Positions 34,536 to 45,418 of a stretch of DNA of 64,000 nucleotides are shown here, in pieces. Source of the stretch: Fusarium oxysporum f. sp. lycopersici 4287 (taxonomy: Eukaryota > Ascomycota > Sordariomycetes > Hypocreales > Nectriaceae). Location: positions 1,188,167-1,252,166 of the forward strand of contig NC_030988.1 in NCBI RefSeq assembly GCF_000149955.1. Reading direction: 5' to 3'. The notes beneath the pieces are model-generated. The model made no database searches. It saw only the letters and a list, made by a program, of their open reading frames with translations, and was not told where the DNA came from. A program made the position numbers and the translations under genes. The number at the start of each line of letters is the position of its first letter. Within the stretch, counting starts at the first letter, position 1.

Positions 34536-35252
34536 GGTTAGGTTGCGGGCTGGGTTCCTCCTGGGCATACCACCTGGATGTCGATTGAACTTCTCCAAGT
34601 ATAATGTTGTTTTAAATATATCTCTGACGTGTAACTGATCCGTCCGTCCCACCTATCAGAGTCGAAAGAAGTGAGAAGGTGAGAGCGTGCCGTCTATGTG
34701 ATCATGAATGGGACTGTCAACGTCTTGATGTATAACATGGAAAGGTAGGATCCCGGAATAGCCAATACTGGCAAAGTCAGTATACCTCAAATTATTAGTT
34801 CTTATCAGTCTTTCTACACAGGAACATTCCGCCGTCATGGTCGAGAAAATGGCCAAGAAACATAACTTTCAACCCGCTAGGTTTGCTAAGACAATATCCA
34901 CAACTGATTATAATTCAACCCAGTAGTCGCGGCACATCGTACATGGTCATGGGTGCACAAATGGATTTCAACAGTGGTCCAAGAATACATCTGTATGAGT
35001 GTTTGTTGCATTCTCGCGCCAAAACCTCGAACACCCTAAAGGAAACCCGTCAAGAGACCGTCGAAACTTTACATGCAGAGACCATTCAACCTTTTCTGAT
35101 CTAGAAAGGAAATGAATCACAAGGGAATGGTGTTTGAATGCTCTTATTTAGTTTTATCTATGCTCCAGAGAACAATAGTCGAACATGAAGGCGTAGAGGT
35201 GCTGGAGAAGCAAATTGAACGAGCGCAGTCTGCGTTGCTGACACATCACCAC
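34536..35252. other. intergenic, no gene seen
   Basis: AT-rich stretch between the M16 relic and the MULE element. Short frames only; no domain or repeat recognised. Confidence 0.55.
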
Positions 35253-35261
35253 TAAAGGAAG
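35253..35261. repeat. 9-bp target site duplication, left copy (TAAAGGAAG)
   Basis: Identical to 38201-38209 and abuts the left inverted repeat. Nine bases is the typical duplication of Mutator-like elements. Confidence 0.95.
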
Positions 35262-35359
35262 GGGCGTCAATAGGTGCGCACCTGGATGCGCACGTAAGTG
35301 TCACGTGTTGCGCACCCGGTGCGTCTGTAAGGGAGTTATGTAAGCCCAACACCCTTGTA
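35262..35359 (+). repeat. MULE left terminal inverted repeat (98 bp)
   Basis: Matches the reverse complement of 38103-38200. Rich in GTGCGCA and CACGTG-like steps; in MULEs such long ends usually contain the transposase promoter. Confidence 0.93.
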
Positions 35360-35430
35360 GCTACCCCTTTCCCGTTGATAAAGAGCCTCACTTCGCCGCG
35401 CAACGATCTACTCAAATCATCTCTCCTAGA

Positions 35431-37976
35431 ATGAATCCAGTTACAGCTACTCGTCAATTTTCTGATGACTGCCTGCCTCCTGAACGCGAGTATGGCTCTC
35501 GGGAAGCCCTACACGCCGCGATCAATGCATGGGCAGCTCCCAGGGGCTATGCGTTGTCACTGGGAAGTCGAAGAAAACAGAGAGCGGCAGACGAATTGTT
35601 TTCTTCAGCTGTGACCGTGGAGGAGCACCTCCAAAGGCCTCGGGCGTACGGCAACGGTCAACTACAACACGGCGTACAGGGTGTCAATTCTCAGTCCTTG
35701 CGAAGGAGGCCTTGGATAAGACAACGTGGCGCCTTACACACCGTCCTGGCAGCGAGTTTGCCCATCACAACCACGAGCCAAGCACAAGCATGTCTGCACA
35801 TCCAGTCCATCGTCAACTATCCAATGCAGATAGGTCAACTATTAACAACCTTGCAAACGCTGGTGTAGCACCGAAAGAGATCAGGTCCTACCTACGTCAG
35901 AACACAGAGTCTCATGCCACCCAGCAAGACATCTACAACTGCATTGCACAAGGCAAACGAGACCAGAAGAAGGGCCAGAGCACAATCCAAGCTCTTGCTA
36001 ATGAGCTTGAGGCTGAGGGTTTCTGGAGTCGAATACGCTTCGACGAGGATGGTCGGGTTACAGCTGTGTTGTTTGCCCACCCAGAGTCGCTAACATACCT
36101 TAAGTCATACCCGGATATACTTATATTGGACTGCACATATAAGACAAACAAGTATAGGATGCCTCTTCTCGATATCGTCGGTGTTGATGCCTGTCAACGA
36201 TCATTCTGCATCGCCTTCGCCTTCCTCAGCGGCGAGGAGGAGAAGGACTACATCTGGGCGTTAGATCGGCTACGTTCAATGTACGAAGCCTGTAGCGCAA
36301 GGCTGCCATCTGTGATCCTTACAGACCGCTGTCTGGCCTGCATGAATGCGGTATCTCATTGTTTCCCGGCTGCAGTATCGCTTCTATGCCTTTGGCATGC
36401 CAACAAGGCAGTCCTGCGTTACTGCCAGCCAAGCTTTATGCGTCATAACGATGCGGCTCAAAAGCCTCAAGGCCACCAAGAGTGGAAGGACTTCTACGGA
36501 AGATGGCATGAGCTCGTGGCATCGGCAAATGAGGAGACATTTGAAGACAGGCTTCAGCAGCTCAAAGAGCGCTATGCTTCAGCTCACGCCCGGGAGGTCG
36601 CCTACATCATCGAAACATGGCTTGACCTCTACAAAACAAAGCTCGTGAAAGCTTGGGTTGATCGGTATCTTCACTTTGAGAATGTGGTTACATCTCGAGG
36701 CGAGGGTATTCATCAGCTCATCAAGGTGTACCTTGATACTTCCCAGCTAGATCTCTTTGAGGCCTGGAGGGCTATCAAGCTGGCGATACTTAACCAAGTA
36801 GCTGAGCTCCGAGCAAACCAGGCGAAGCAGCAAATCCGAACACCCATAGAACTCTCAGGGAGTCTATACAGCATCATACGAGGCTGGGTATCTCACGAGG
36901 CATTGCGGAAGGTTGAGGCGCAGAGAAAGCGGCTCCAACAGGACAGACTCCCTGCCTGCACAGGAGTCTTCTCAGCAACGCTTGGGCTCCCTTGCGCTCA
37001 CACAATTGAGCCTCTTCTACAACAAGCCCAGCCGCTTCAACTACACCACTTCCATACGCATTGGCATCTTCAACGAGAAGGAAACCCTCAATTGCTCATA
37101 GAGCCCCGCCGTCAGTTCGATCAGGTGCCAGCTACGTCAACATTGCCGAAGACTAGCACTCAGCGCGAGCCATGTGCATTTGAGATCGTCGAACAAGCAT
37201 CACAGACGAGAGCCAACCCCAAATGTTCAAGATGTCATACACAGGGCCACAGGATGAGCTCAAAGGCATGCCCATTGCGATATGCGCATCTTGTATCTCC
37301 CTCAGCTTCTACAGCGCCCCCAAATACGCTGCCGCCATCGACTACACCAAGTTCGGCTCAACAGCCAGTTCCCGATCCATCCTTATGCTCAATTTTGCCA
37401 CAGCAGCAGGTAGCGCCGCCAGCGGCACTATGTGATCAAGAGATGGTGCCGTCCCCGCCAGATATAATAGCACTGCCATCCTCATCAGCGGATGTACCTC
37501 CACCACCAGATATGCCGCCATCGGTACCAGCGTCTGGGCCAGACATACGCTATGATGACCCTCGTGCTATATATGATCGATATATTGCAGCACGGATGGC
37601 ATGGTATAACAAGCTGCCTCGAGGTAGCTTAAAGACTAACCAGGAATATCGAAAGGCAATGGGCCTCCCTCAACGCTACGATAAGACAAGTTACAGCTGG
37701 TGTTTGGATTATAAGCAGATGGGTAAGCGATGCACATCAACGATACCTGGACGGGAGTGGACTAAGGAGGAGATGATGGCGTACTTGGATTGGACCAGGG
37801 TAGAAGATGAACGTGTGGAGAGGCAAGTCGCCCAGGAGATGGGCGACAACCCTCTGGCGAACAGGCGAACAGGCATGAAGGAGATTTGGAAGAGGGTTGA
37901 GCAGGACATGATCGACCAACAAGCTCTGTACTCGAACGATAAACTGGCTGAAGACTGTATCATAGTTACTGCTTAG
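35431..37976 (+). CDS. MULE transposase, N-terminus frameshifted
   Basis: The long frame from ATG 35529 to 37976 gives 815 aa. An upstream ATG at 35431 opens another frame (MNPVTATRQF...WAAPRGYA) that fits the start of such transposases and would join the long frame if one base were added near 35554-35556. As it stands, a one-base deletion separates them, or the protein starts later at 35529. Visible parts: a FAR1/WRKY-GCM1-like zinc segment, the MULE catalytic core (LDCTYKTNKYRMPLLDIVGVD split; ILTDRCLACMNAV; LLCLWHANKAV), a SWIM-type zinc motif (CTGVFSATLGLPCAHTI), and a CCHC knuckle (CSRCHTQGHRMSSKAC). It would mobilise elements with the 98-bp ends. Confidence 0.9.
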
Positions 37977-38102
37977 ATTATTATTAACGCCTACATTACT
38001 TATATCCCAATTATGGCACCGTGAGAAAAAATCTGTATAGCAGAGCAGTTCGTCATCTAGAGATTAGAAGCAATACAATAAAATACAATAGGCTGGCTGG
38101 CA

Positions 38103-38200
38103 TACAAGGGTGTTGGGCTTACATAACTCCCTTACAGACGCACCGGGTGCGCAACACGTGACACTTACGTGCGCATCCAGGTGCGCACCTATTGGCGCCC
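38103..38200 (-). repeat. MULE right terminal inverted repeat (98 bp)
   Basis: Reverse-complement partner of 35262-35359. The outer six bases read GGGCGC here instead of GGGCGT. Confidence 0.93.
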
Positions 38201-38209
38201 TAAAGGAAG
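38201..38209. repeat. 9-bp target site duplication, right copy (TAAAGGAAG)
   Basis: Identical to 35253-35261 and marks the right edge of the MULE insertion. Confidence 0.95.
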
Positions 38210-40262
38210 CGATAACGATAATGAACATGAACAAGTTTAGTGGGACGGAGTCCAAATACTTCAGTCAACAAGACACAGGTGCGCTAAAAATAACTGACAA
38301 CAGCTCTAGTTCGTGCATTACATGGCCTATTACTCGCCAGGATCTTATAAAAGCTTCAAATACTAATCAGCTTCTAGTACGGAGTGGAAAGACGTGGGTG
38401 AGGCATCACTCTTCTCGATTCATTATTCTTGAACCACAAAACCCCGACGACGTCGGATCCTCCGTTTGCTGTTTGTCTTGGGCTTTTCCCCACGCTTTCA
38501 ACCAAACCATTAAATTAACCAACATCAGAATCTCTATGAGGTATCGGCCCTGAAGTCTCTCGTCGTACTAATGCCGTAATTGTGAGCTTAGGGAAATGTG
38601 GAAATTGACGGCTGCGGTTGGGCGGAAATATTGGACGAAGAATGGAACCAATAAACCTGATTGTTTGCTACCATGTTGGTTGCATGGGGATGTCCTCTTT
38701 AACAGCTGAAATCGACGCTGTACCAACCACGAGGGCCAATAAGAAGAACACTGTGACCGGGGCGGGTCCATTTCAGGCCGTTAATCGCTGGGGCAGGTGG
38801 AACGTGTGCGCCCCAAAGAAGATACCTGGATGTACTGGAGTACCTGGCAGCGAGATAAGCTTAACAGCTACTGCGGTACGAAAGCGGCAACGGATCCCTG
38901 TCTACAGCGGTGTCCCTGGCGAAGCACGGCTCTCAATTTTCGCCAACCCCCGATCGATTCCATTGGAGAGAGCTCCCACCTGGAGACTTTCGACAAGATG
39001 TAGATTTCGCCGCCTCCAAGCCAGATACACGATGCGGGTATGAACCAACTACGAACGACCTGGGGGAACAATCTTTGACGACATCTCGATCGCTTCTCGG
39101 AGAAGATGATTTGCATCCGGTGCTCTCTCACCACGATTTGCAGAGTGGCCTTGGTCCAAGGCAGCACCCTAGATTCACGTGCACGTACTCCCGCGTCCCT
39201 GTGCAATCGCTAGCCGTTTGGCATGCATTCCTTACCCATAGCGTCCAGGCAGAATGAGGGGCAGGGTTCCGATGAGCTCATGATACCTTGACCTGGAAAA
39301 ATCATCTGCAATTCCCCCACAAAAGTGCGCTGTCATCAGAGTCCTCTGAAGAAGATACCGTCTTCTGACTGCCTGCACGGGGCGCATGGCAATTTAGACC
39401 GCCATTCCTCAGCCACTTTGGTTGTCCGTTCATCAGTTGAACACGTAGCAAGAAACGATAAAGTGGCGACTGTCATCGGGACGTAAAGAGCCAGCCTCCA
39501 ACAAGCTATCATGATCACGCGTTCTTATTTTCTGACTATCCATTGTTAGGCGACGTTGGAGGTGAGCTATGACCAATTTTGTTGGCGAATCGACACTGGC
39601 ACCGACAACCAACGACAACCTCGGTGACATAGTGTTGCCGTTTATCTCTACGGATGTGATGACGCCGATTTCAGTCGTGAACATGATACACACAGCCATC
39701 GCGTCTTCTTCATGTATTACATTATTCATGTCTCCTGGTGCATCATCTTACCCTGTAGTGCCCCTCGCCGTTTTGACCGCACCACTGATCACCCTCTGTA
39801 ACCCTAATTACATACACACTTGGGTCTTTCCTAACTTTATCCTTCCATAGGCTAGCCCCCTCGACATACAGTTGCCCTCGTTATCCATTCCGAGTCACTG
39901 AAGCGTGACACCCTTTTTTCGATACTGTGACAAGGCGTTGCCTGAAAGTTAATGTAAGACTGTTCAGGATCGATCCTCCATGGCCTTCCTCTAATGTTAG
40001 TGAGGCCACTCAACACAACCTTCAAACCCATCTAGGGGGTTACCACAAGACAGCAGGTCCGTGATCCGTTCACTGGCCATTCAACTATGACCCACAGCCC
40101 ATCTGTTATCTCGGTGTTATTCTCTGCACCTGCCTCTGTACCGCACACCAGCTGAGTTGTCTGTGACGTCCTGTTCGTGCTGCTGTGGATTGCGATGGAG
40201 AAGGCCGGATCTGAGTGTCAGAGACGCTGCCGTCGAGTATCACGGTGCTGTAGTGGAAGGGC
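38210..40262. other. intergenic, no gene seen
   Basis: Two kilobases without a convincing gene. Frames up to 141 codons near 38618-39043 and 39433-39850 lack domains and partner exons. It lies 3' of the medA/REN1-like relic and may hold remains of its 3' region. Confidence 0.5.
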
Positions 40263-41128
40263 TCAGCTAGACTGGGGACTTAATTGCAAACGACATGAAG
40301 GTATCGAGTTGTGATGCTGAGGGAACGGGTATTGTGTATGAGCATCAGCATCAGGGTGAGCTAGGGCCATGTTTTGTCCTGGACGCGTGAGTAAAGGCGC
40401 ATACCCTCCGTTGGACTGGTTCATCATGGGGGGAGGGGCCAGCGTGCTGGGATTAACGCTGTACTTGCCAATAATCTTCTGGATGGCAGACTCAAGAATT
40501 TTCCATGGGAATACCTTGACATCCTTCTCGATATTACGGGGCTTGGGATTAGGAAAGCCCATGATGACCTTGAAAAACCCCTCACTATCCGGCTTAGCCT
40601 TGGAAACTGTCTGCGAATGGAATCCTTCCAAGTTACGGCGAATACGGTTCTTCTCCTTGACACTGAAACGGTTCGGCGCTGCGATAAGTTGCTCGAGAAG
40701 GTGGATAGTGTCGACCGAAGTGACGTAACACTCGCCTTTCTCGGCCCACCAGATGCATGATATGCAGATGCTGTTGGTTGGTCGTTCATTGACGCTTACC
40801 GACTGGCAGGTAGCGTTCACTGTCGATCCCTTTTGTGTCTTACGGAAGAGGACAATCCGACGGCGGTTGGCCTATTCCTCTGATGTCCAGTTCTCGGCCA
40901 TCGATTCCAGCTTACCCTCAATCTTCAAAACTGCCTTGACAGAATAAAGCGAGATAGGATGATAACTTGTGTTGCTTCCAGTATTGGCAGTGGTGGTACT
41001 GGCTCGGACAAGCTGGGGAGCGCCGTTGCAATGAGACGGGGACGACATTCCCAAGGGTGTCAACGGCGGATGTATCCAATCCAGCCGTTGGACGCCGATG
41101 GTAGCGAGGGTCGGTGAAGCTCGTGCTT
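40263..41128 (-). pseudogene. medA/REN1-like regulator fragment with an internal stop
   Basis: Reading the minus strand, one frame runs from a splice acceptor at about 41128 to the stop at 40263. It is interrupted only by one TAG at about 40872-40874, where the context NWTSEE-stop-ANRRR expects Trp. Before the stop it reads LATIGVQRLDW and YSVKAVLKIEGKLESMAENW. After it: NSICISCIWWAEKGECYVTS, KNRIRRNLEGF, GFPNPKPRNIEKDVKVFPWK. This is the conserved C-terminal region of the Medusa family (Aspergillus MedA, Fusarium REN1), regulators of conidium-forming cells. Upstream exons of the roughly 700-aa protein were not found. TGG to TAG fits a C:G to T:A change of RIP type. Assigned from family memory. 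Confidence 0.75.
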
Positions 41129-41579
41129 CTATTGTAAGTGTTAATAATGTCGTTGTTTGCTTGCAGGAATGTATTTGCGACTCCAGCCTATCGTCGACTC
41201 CGACGATCAGGGGTTTTTGTGGACGGTAGTCGGGCGCTTAGGTACTTGATGTCAGTGTTAGTGTCGCAATGCACCAGAGACAAAGAATTGACAGGCAAGC
41301 GGATGTCAAAAGAGGGAGGCAACAGGGAAATAAAATAGAGCGAGATTGCAGATGTGATCAAGATCAAGAGGAGGACGAATTCTTTATCTCCACACGAATG
41401 CGGACGGATATCAGCCGCACGCAAGCCCTGATCTAAACCCTGACAAACGGAAATTCAAGGATCTCGAGGCTGCAGGCCTGTGTGAGATGTATCAGTCAAA
41501 AGTAAAGAATCAGCCAATCCTAGGCGTTCGGGCGCACCAATTCGGCCAAGGCCCAACTACAGTGGGCAGACAAAAGTCC
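41129..41579. other. intergenic, upstream of the medA/REN1-like relic
   Basis: Might hold decayed upstream exons of the relic, but no frame could be joined to it. Nothing else recognised. Confidence 0.45.
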
Positions 41580-41767
41580 TGTCGCAGGCCGGGCTTGGTC
41601 TCAATGATCCTCAGGAACAACAGCCCTTAGTAATCAAGCTGGGTGATTTAAAGTAAAACCTGTGGGATGGAATACCCCACACAGAAGATAGAACCAATCA
41701 ACTCACTACTGCTGCTCATTATGAATGACCCGACCTTCAATCCATTTTAAGCACGCTCAGTGCGACA
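41580..41767 (+). repeat. solo copia LTR (188 bp) with 5-bp target duplication
   Basis: Same family as the LTR at 5220-5398: starts TGTCGCA, ends TGCGACA. It is flanked by the exact duplication AGTCC at 41575-41579 and 41768-41772. No internal copia sequence follows, so this is a solo LTR left by recombination between the two LTRs of a former full element. It is in the same orientation as the full copy. Confidence 0.93.
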
Positions 41768-41811
41768 AGTCCCGACACATTTCGGATCCACCCAACCACA
41801 TCGATTGAAGA

Positions 41812-43085
41812 CAGCCATTTCACTGTGCAATTGAACGGGCAATATTTATTCAATTTTGATAAAATGTATATTAACCTATAGGGAATTAAAAGGAGACTCC
41901 AGGGATATAACTCAATACTTGGCATAATAGCCATTTGCGTTCCAACGGGCGTTGAGTCGGTCAGGCATCGATTTTATCACGTTTTTAGCTACTTCATCTT
42001 CGACCTCCGACCATAACTCTTCTGCAGCTTCAATAAGCCGGGCCAAAGCTGCAGCCGACTTTGGATAAGCAGCAATTTCAGGATATGTTTCGCATATCCG
42101 TTTTTTCGGGACTTTCCAAAGGTTCTCAATAGGATTGAGGTCAGGCTGTATGGAGGCCAGTCCGTAAGAGACACTCCGTGTCTTCTAGCCCAATGACGCA
42201 GCCATTCCTGAACTATCTTGGCTTTGAAGGTGCGGGCGTTATCGTGCTGAAAAGTCTCTCCTTCCTCGATAAGTCCCGGAAGGTAGGACTGTAAACAGGC
42301 TAGAATACGTCGGCCTGTTACGCCTCCCCACCCAGACGGAGGATCACTCTCAAGAGGGACAATCCGGGACGGTTTATCATAGTTAATTGCACCAAAGAAC
42401 ATCTGTGAGTATCTCAGAGGTCGTCTGCGAGGCTGTAACTTATCCCTGTGAAGTCTCTCGCCCTGCGGTGTTGTCAGAATATGCTTCTATAAATGAAGGG
42501 TCTGGACGTACAGAACCGTAAAATGACCACTTGGTATAGTCACCGTCTGTACGGTCGATTGTAGGCTCGTCAGAAAACCACCAGCTGTACCAAAATGACT
42601 CGTCTTCATGACAGTATTTGTCACAGAAAGATTTTCACAATTGCGCACTTTCTTCGCTGAGAAACGGGCGTCGAAGTGCGAGATTATGTTGTATTCCCGT
42701 CTTCTGAAGCCACCGACGAATTGTCGGGCTTGAGCAGCTTAATCGCGCCCGTTGTTTAATTTCTTTATACGAAATAAAAGCGTCGTTTTTAATAAGTATT
42801 TTGATATGCGTTTTGTCTCTATCCGATAACGCTGGTAGCCTCCCAGAGCGAGGAAGATCTTTTGCAGACTGTTGGTGTCGATACCGTCGAATGACTCCGT
42901 AGATTGCATGACGACTTAACCCCTCTTTGTCTGCGATATCGTTGACGCGAACGCCTGATTCGTACATTGTTACAAGCCTCGTTGTCTTGTGAGGAGAATG
43001 ATATGTATTTTGCCTAATTCTGGGCATCTTTATATATTGAAATAACGCAGAGGCATCTTTAGATTGCAGTGAAAAACAAGCACTG
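41812..43085 (-). mobile_element. decayed Tc1/mariner-type transposon
   Basis: Contains the broken transposase described separately. Candidate ends are imperfect: both sides show a GACAG...TTTCACTG...CAAT pattern reading inward (about 41810-41835 and 43065-43086). The boundaries and a TA duplication are not certain. Confidence 0.6.
41912..43027 (-). pseudogene. Tc1/mariner transposase remnant
   Basis: Minus-strand pieces in order: 43027-42635 (MPRIRQNTYHSPH; helix-turn-helix DNA-binding part with GLSRHAIYGVIRRY), a stop, then the first catalytic Asp region (FSDEPTIDRTDGDYTKW), another break, 42402-42100 (ETFQHDNAR with the second Asp), then after a one-base shift near 42150 the third acidic residue in DLNPIENLWK, and the tail to a TGA at 41912-41914 (ARWNANGYYAKY). 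The D...D...E order and the fungal Tc1 text are clear. At least two stops and two shifts make it inactive. Confidence 0.85.
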
Positions 43086-43527
43086 TCGACCGACTATAGT
43101 AACGAGCGAGACTGGGCGAGACGACAGAGGAGTGAGGAGAAGTCTACCTCAAGAGCAATTGTTCTTGGTACGCGTTCAGAGACAGGATGCTGAAAACGAG
43201 CTTTATAACTGGTCTTCATGACAGGCGTGTATAGGTGCAAAATGAATGCAGAGAAAAAGGGGTTTTCGTCAATGTGGGCAGCGCCAGATACCCGTCAATG
43301 CGGGGCCGGGCGACGTTGGTTCCGCACGGAATATATATGTCCATCTACGGCGCTTACGCCGTAGACTGGGGTGGTGTGGAGCCAGCCGCTCCGATATCAC
43401 ACCTGTCGCGGAACGGCGCTGGGGTCCGAAACCCCCACTCCATCATCTATAAATATCACCCTTTCTCCCACGCTCTTTCTCAACCCAACATTCTTCTACA
43501 TCTTCATACGCGACCGCAATCTCCAAT
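43086..43527. other. leader and promoter region of the gene at 43528
   Basis: No gene. The last 80 bases carry a TATA box and pyrimidine-rich leader typical of a fungal promoter. Confidence 0.6.
43448..43455 (+). promoter_or_regulatory. TATA box (TATAAATA)
   Basis: A canonical TATAAATA 73 bases before the ATG at 43528, followed by a CT-rich leader, the usual arrangement of a fungal core promoter. Confidence 0.6.
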
Positions 43528-44795
43528 ATGACTCTGCCAGTTACGGCTTGGAAGTGCTTGTTTACCTATAAAAGCGACGAGGCGCTTTGTCCTACCTATG
43601 CTCGTATCGTCGGACCCACCCCCCACCCCCTTCTGCTCGAGGTGGCTGTGCCGCTTCATACGGTGGTAACGAGGCCTTATGTAGTTGTATCACAAGATAT
43701 CACGGTGTCTATTGACCACATGGTGACCCAAGAGAACAAAGATAAGCTTGGCTACATCGTTGCCTACCAGGAGATGCTACTGTGGTTTATGAGAACCGCA
43801 AGGGAGGGGATTCGCCGCCATGGAGCCAGTCTAGGTGGTTACTATCGGCATCGCTACCCAAACTTCCGATCTTGGGTAGAGTATACTGTTCTGTTGCAGG
43901 ACCTTCCGGTAAGTCAATCTATTCCTCTAAGTTTATGGTTCTGACATAGAGAAGTCGGCAAGTCTTTCCCCACACAGCTCGGAGAGAGAAGTTCAATTTC
44001 GCGACGCTTTTGCACAGGCAGCCTCGTTTCTAGCATTTGATGCAATGAAACCTCATGAGACAATCTCTGAAGAACTACAGCAAATGGATTCAAGTCAGAT
44101 TGTTTCAAGAATACGCAAATCACTTGAACTCAAGTTTAACAGCGTTCATGGATGCCCCCCCGCAGGATCATGCAATCGTCTCCCACGTTAGGCACGTCCT
44201 TGTACGCATTAGCGGGCGTAGCAATCGGGCTCAATTGGAGCTATTGGGAACGCACGTGGAGATCATCGATCTCTCATTGATGTTTCGATATCTCATTGGT
44301 GGGTGTAAGACTGTGCGCGAGCATTGTCACATTGATGAATTGGTCCAGCAAGTATCATCTGCTTAATTGTTCTGTGGGTCTATGGTGGACTAGAATTTCA
44401 TCCAAGACCTTTTTACAAAATTGAGCTTGGAGATGTCGTTGACTACAAGAGTAAGTCCAAACACCTTGCATCCTGGTTCTACCTAACATTGGCCAGTATC
44501 TCCCTGATCCATGGGTATCTCGCTTGCCGCTTCAGCAGAAAAAGAGCTTCGAAGCGCTTGTTGGACCTACATACAGGGCTCAAGTGCCAGAAGCTGTCAG
44601 AAAGAGATCAAACCACAGTCGAGACAACTCTTCAAAGTCGCAGCACGTCACCTCGCGGATTCAGAATCCCGAACACAGATAGTCCTCGATGCAATGACCT
44701 TGTTTTGCATCACCAGGCTTTTCATGGAACACGAGCCACGCAAACAGATATTGGACACTCTCGACCGGTTTGATGCTATTGTCAAACGTACATAG
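43528..44795 (+). pseudogene. unrecognised multi-exon gene with a C7 frameshift
   Basis: Exon 1 (43528-43908) encodes 127 aa starting MTLPVTAWKCLF. After a 43-nt intron, exon 2 (43952 on) reads KSASLSPHSSEREVQFRD and on to SVHGC. At a run of seven C (44155-44161) the coding frame shifts by one: the following text (QDHAIVSHVRHVLV, GTHVEIIDLSLMFRYL) only reads in the next frame. That frame then reaches a 42-nt intron (44352-44393), a 19-codon exon and a 46-nt intron (44451-44496). Beyond it all three frames are open for some 180 bases; the most protein-like ends at 44795 (QIVLDAMTLFCITRLFMEH). Six C instead of seven would restore the first junction. No family recognised; broken gene or assembly error. 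Confidence 0.55.
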
Positions 44796-45418
44796 GTGTG
44801 TAGGGGCGGGATGACATAGATGATAGGGGTGGAGGACGTAGTAGTCGATTGCGGTCATAACTCTAAGCCACATCTATAAGATACCTAGGGAAGGTTGGGA
44901 CGCATAAGCATAAGTACGTACGTCCACTCCTTTGGTGCTTATGTGTTATGAGACCCGACTGGAAATACAAGCCGCCTCGCCCGCTCCCATCGCCTTATCA
45001 GTACATCAGTACCTCCGTGCTAAAAACTTCACTCCATTATTTCCGCCCAACTACTATGGCCAGACAGCGACCCTAATCAAAGACCACCAGTCAAGACGAC
45101 GTTGTCCGACAACATGAGCGCCAAGCGAAGGAAGAACAAGCAAAATCGCGCCGCGAAAAGCGCGAGAGAATTAAAGCACAGGCGGAAGCAACATGAGAGC
45201 AAGCGGCGTTGAAAGCCTTGCAGCGTGTTGAGGAAGGCGATTTACTGAATGATTCCCGCTACCACGTTTAAGGCTTTTTACCAATACATAGCGAAGTTTC
45301 GTTATGGCGCAGGAGAGCCACTCCTCGCCGCCCTGTCTATCAGGAGCATCATCAGGCTGGCGCGCTCCTTCAGGCTCGCTGAGTGGCAAATTGTAGAACA
45401 GCGAACAGTTGCGCATCT
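44796..45418. other. no gene seen
   Basis: Short frames on both strands only. The right part may contain further decayed sequence of the minus-strand family member that follows. Confidence 0.5.

Larger units (their letters stand above)
35262..38200 (+). mobile_element. Hop-like Mutator (MULE) DNA transposon (2,939 bp)
   Basis: Bounded by 98-bp terminal inverted repeats that differ at one position seen (GGGCGTCAA versus GGGCGCCAA), and by an exact 9-bp duplication. The interior carries a MULE transposase. Size, long inverted ends and duplication agree with the Hop family known from Fusarium oxysporum. That name rests on family knowledge, not on an alignment. Confidence 0.93.
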
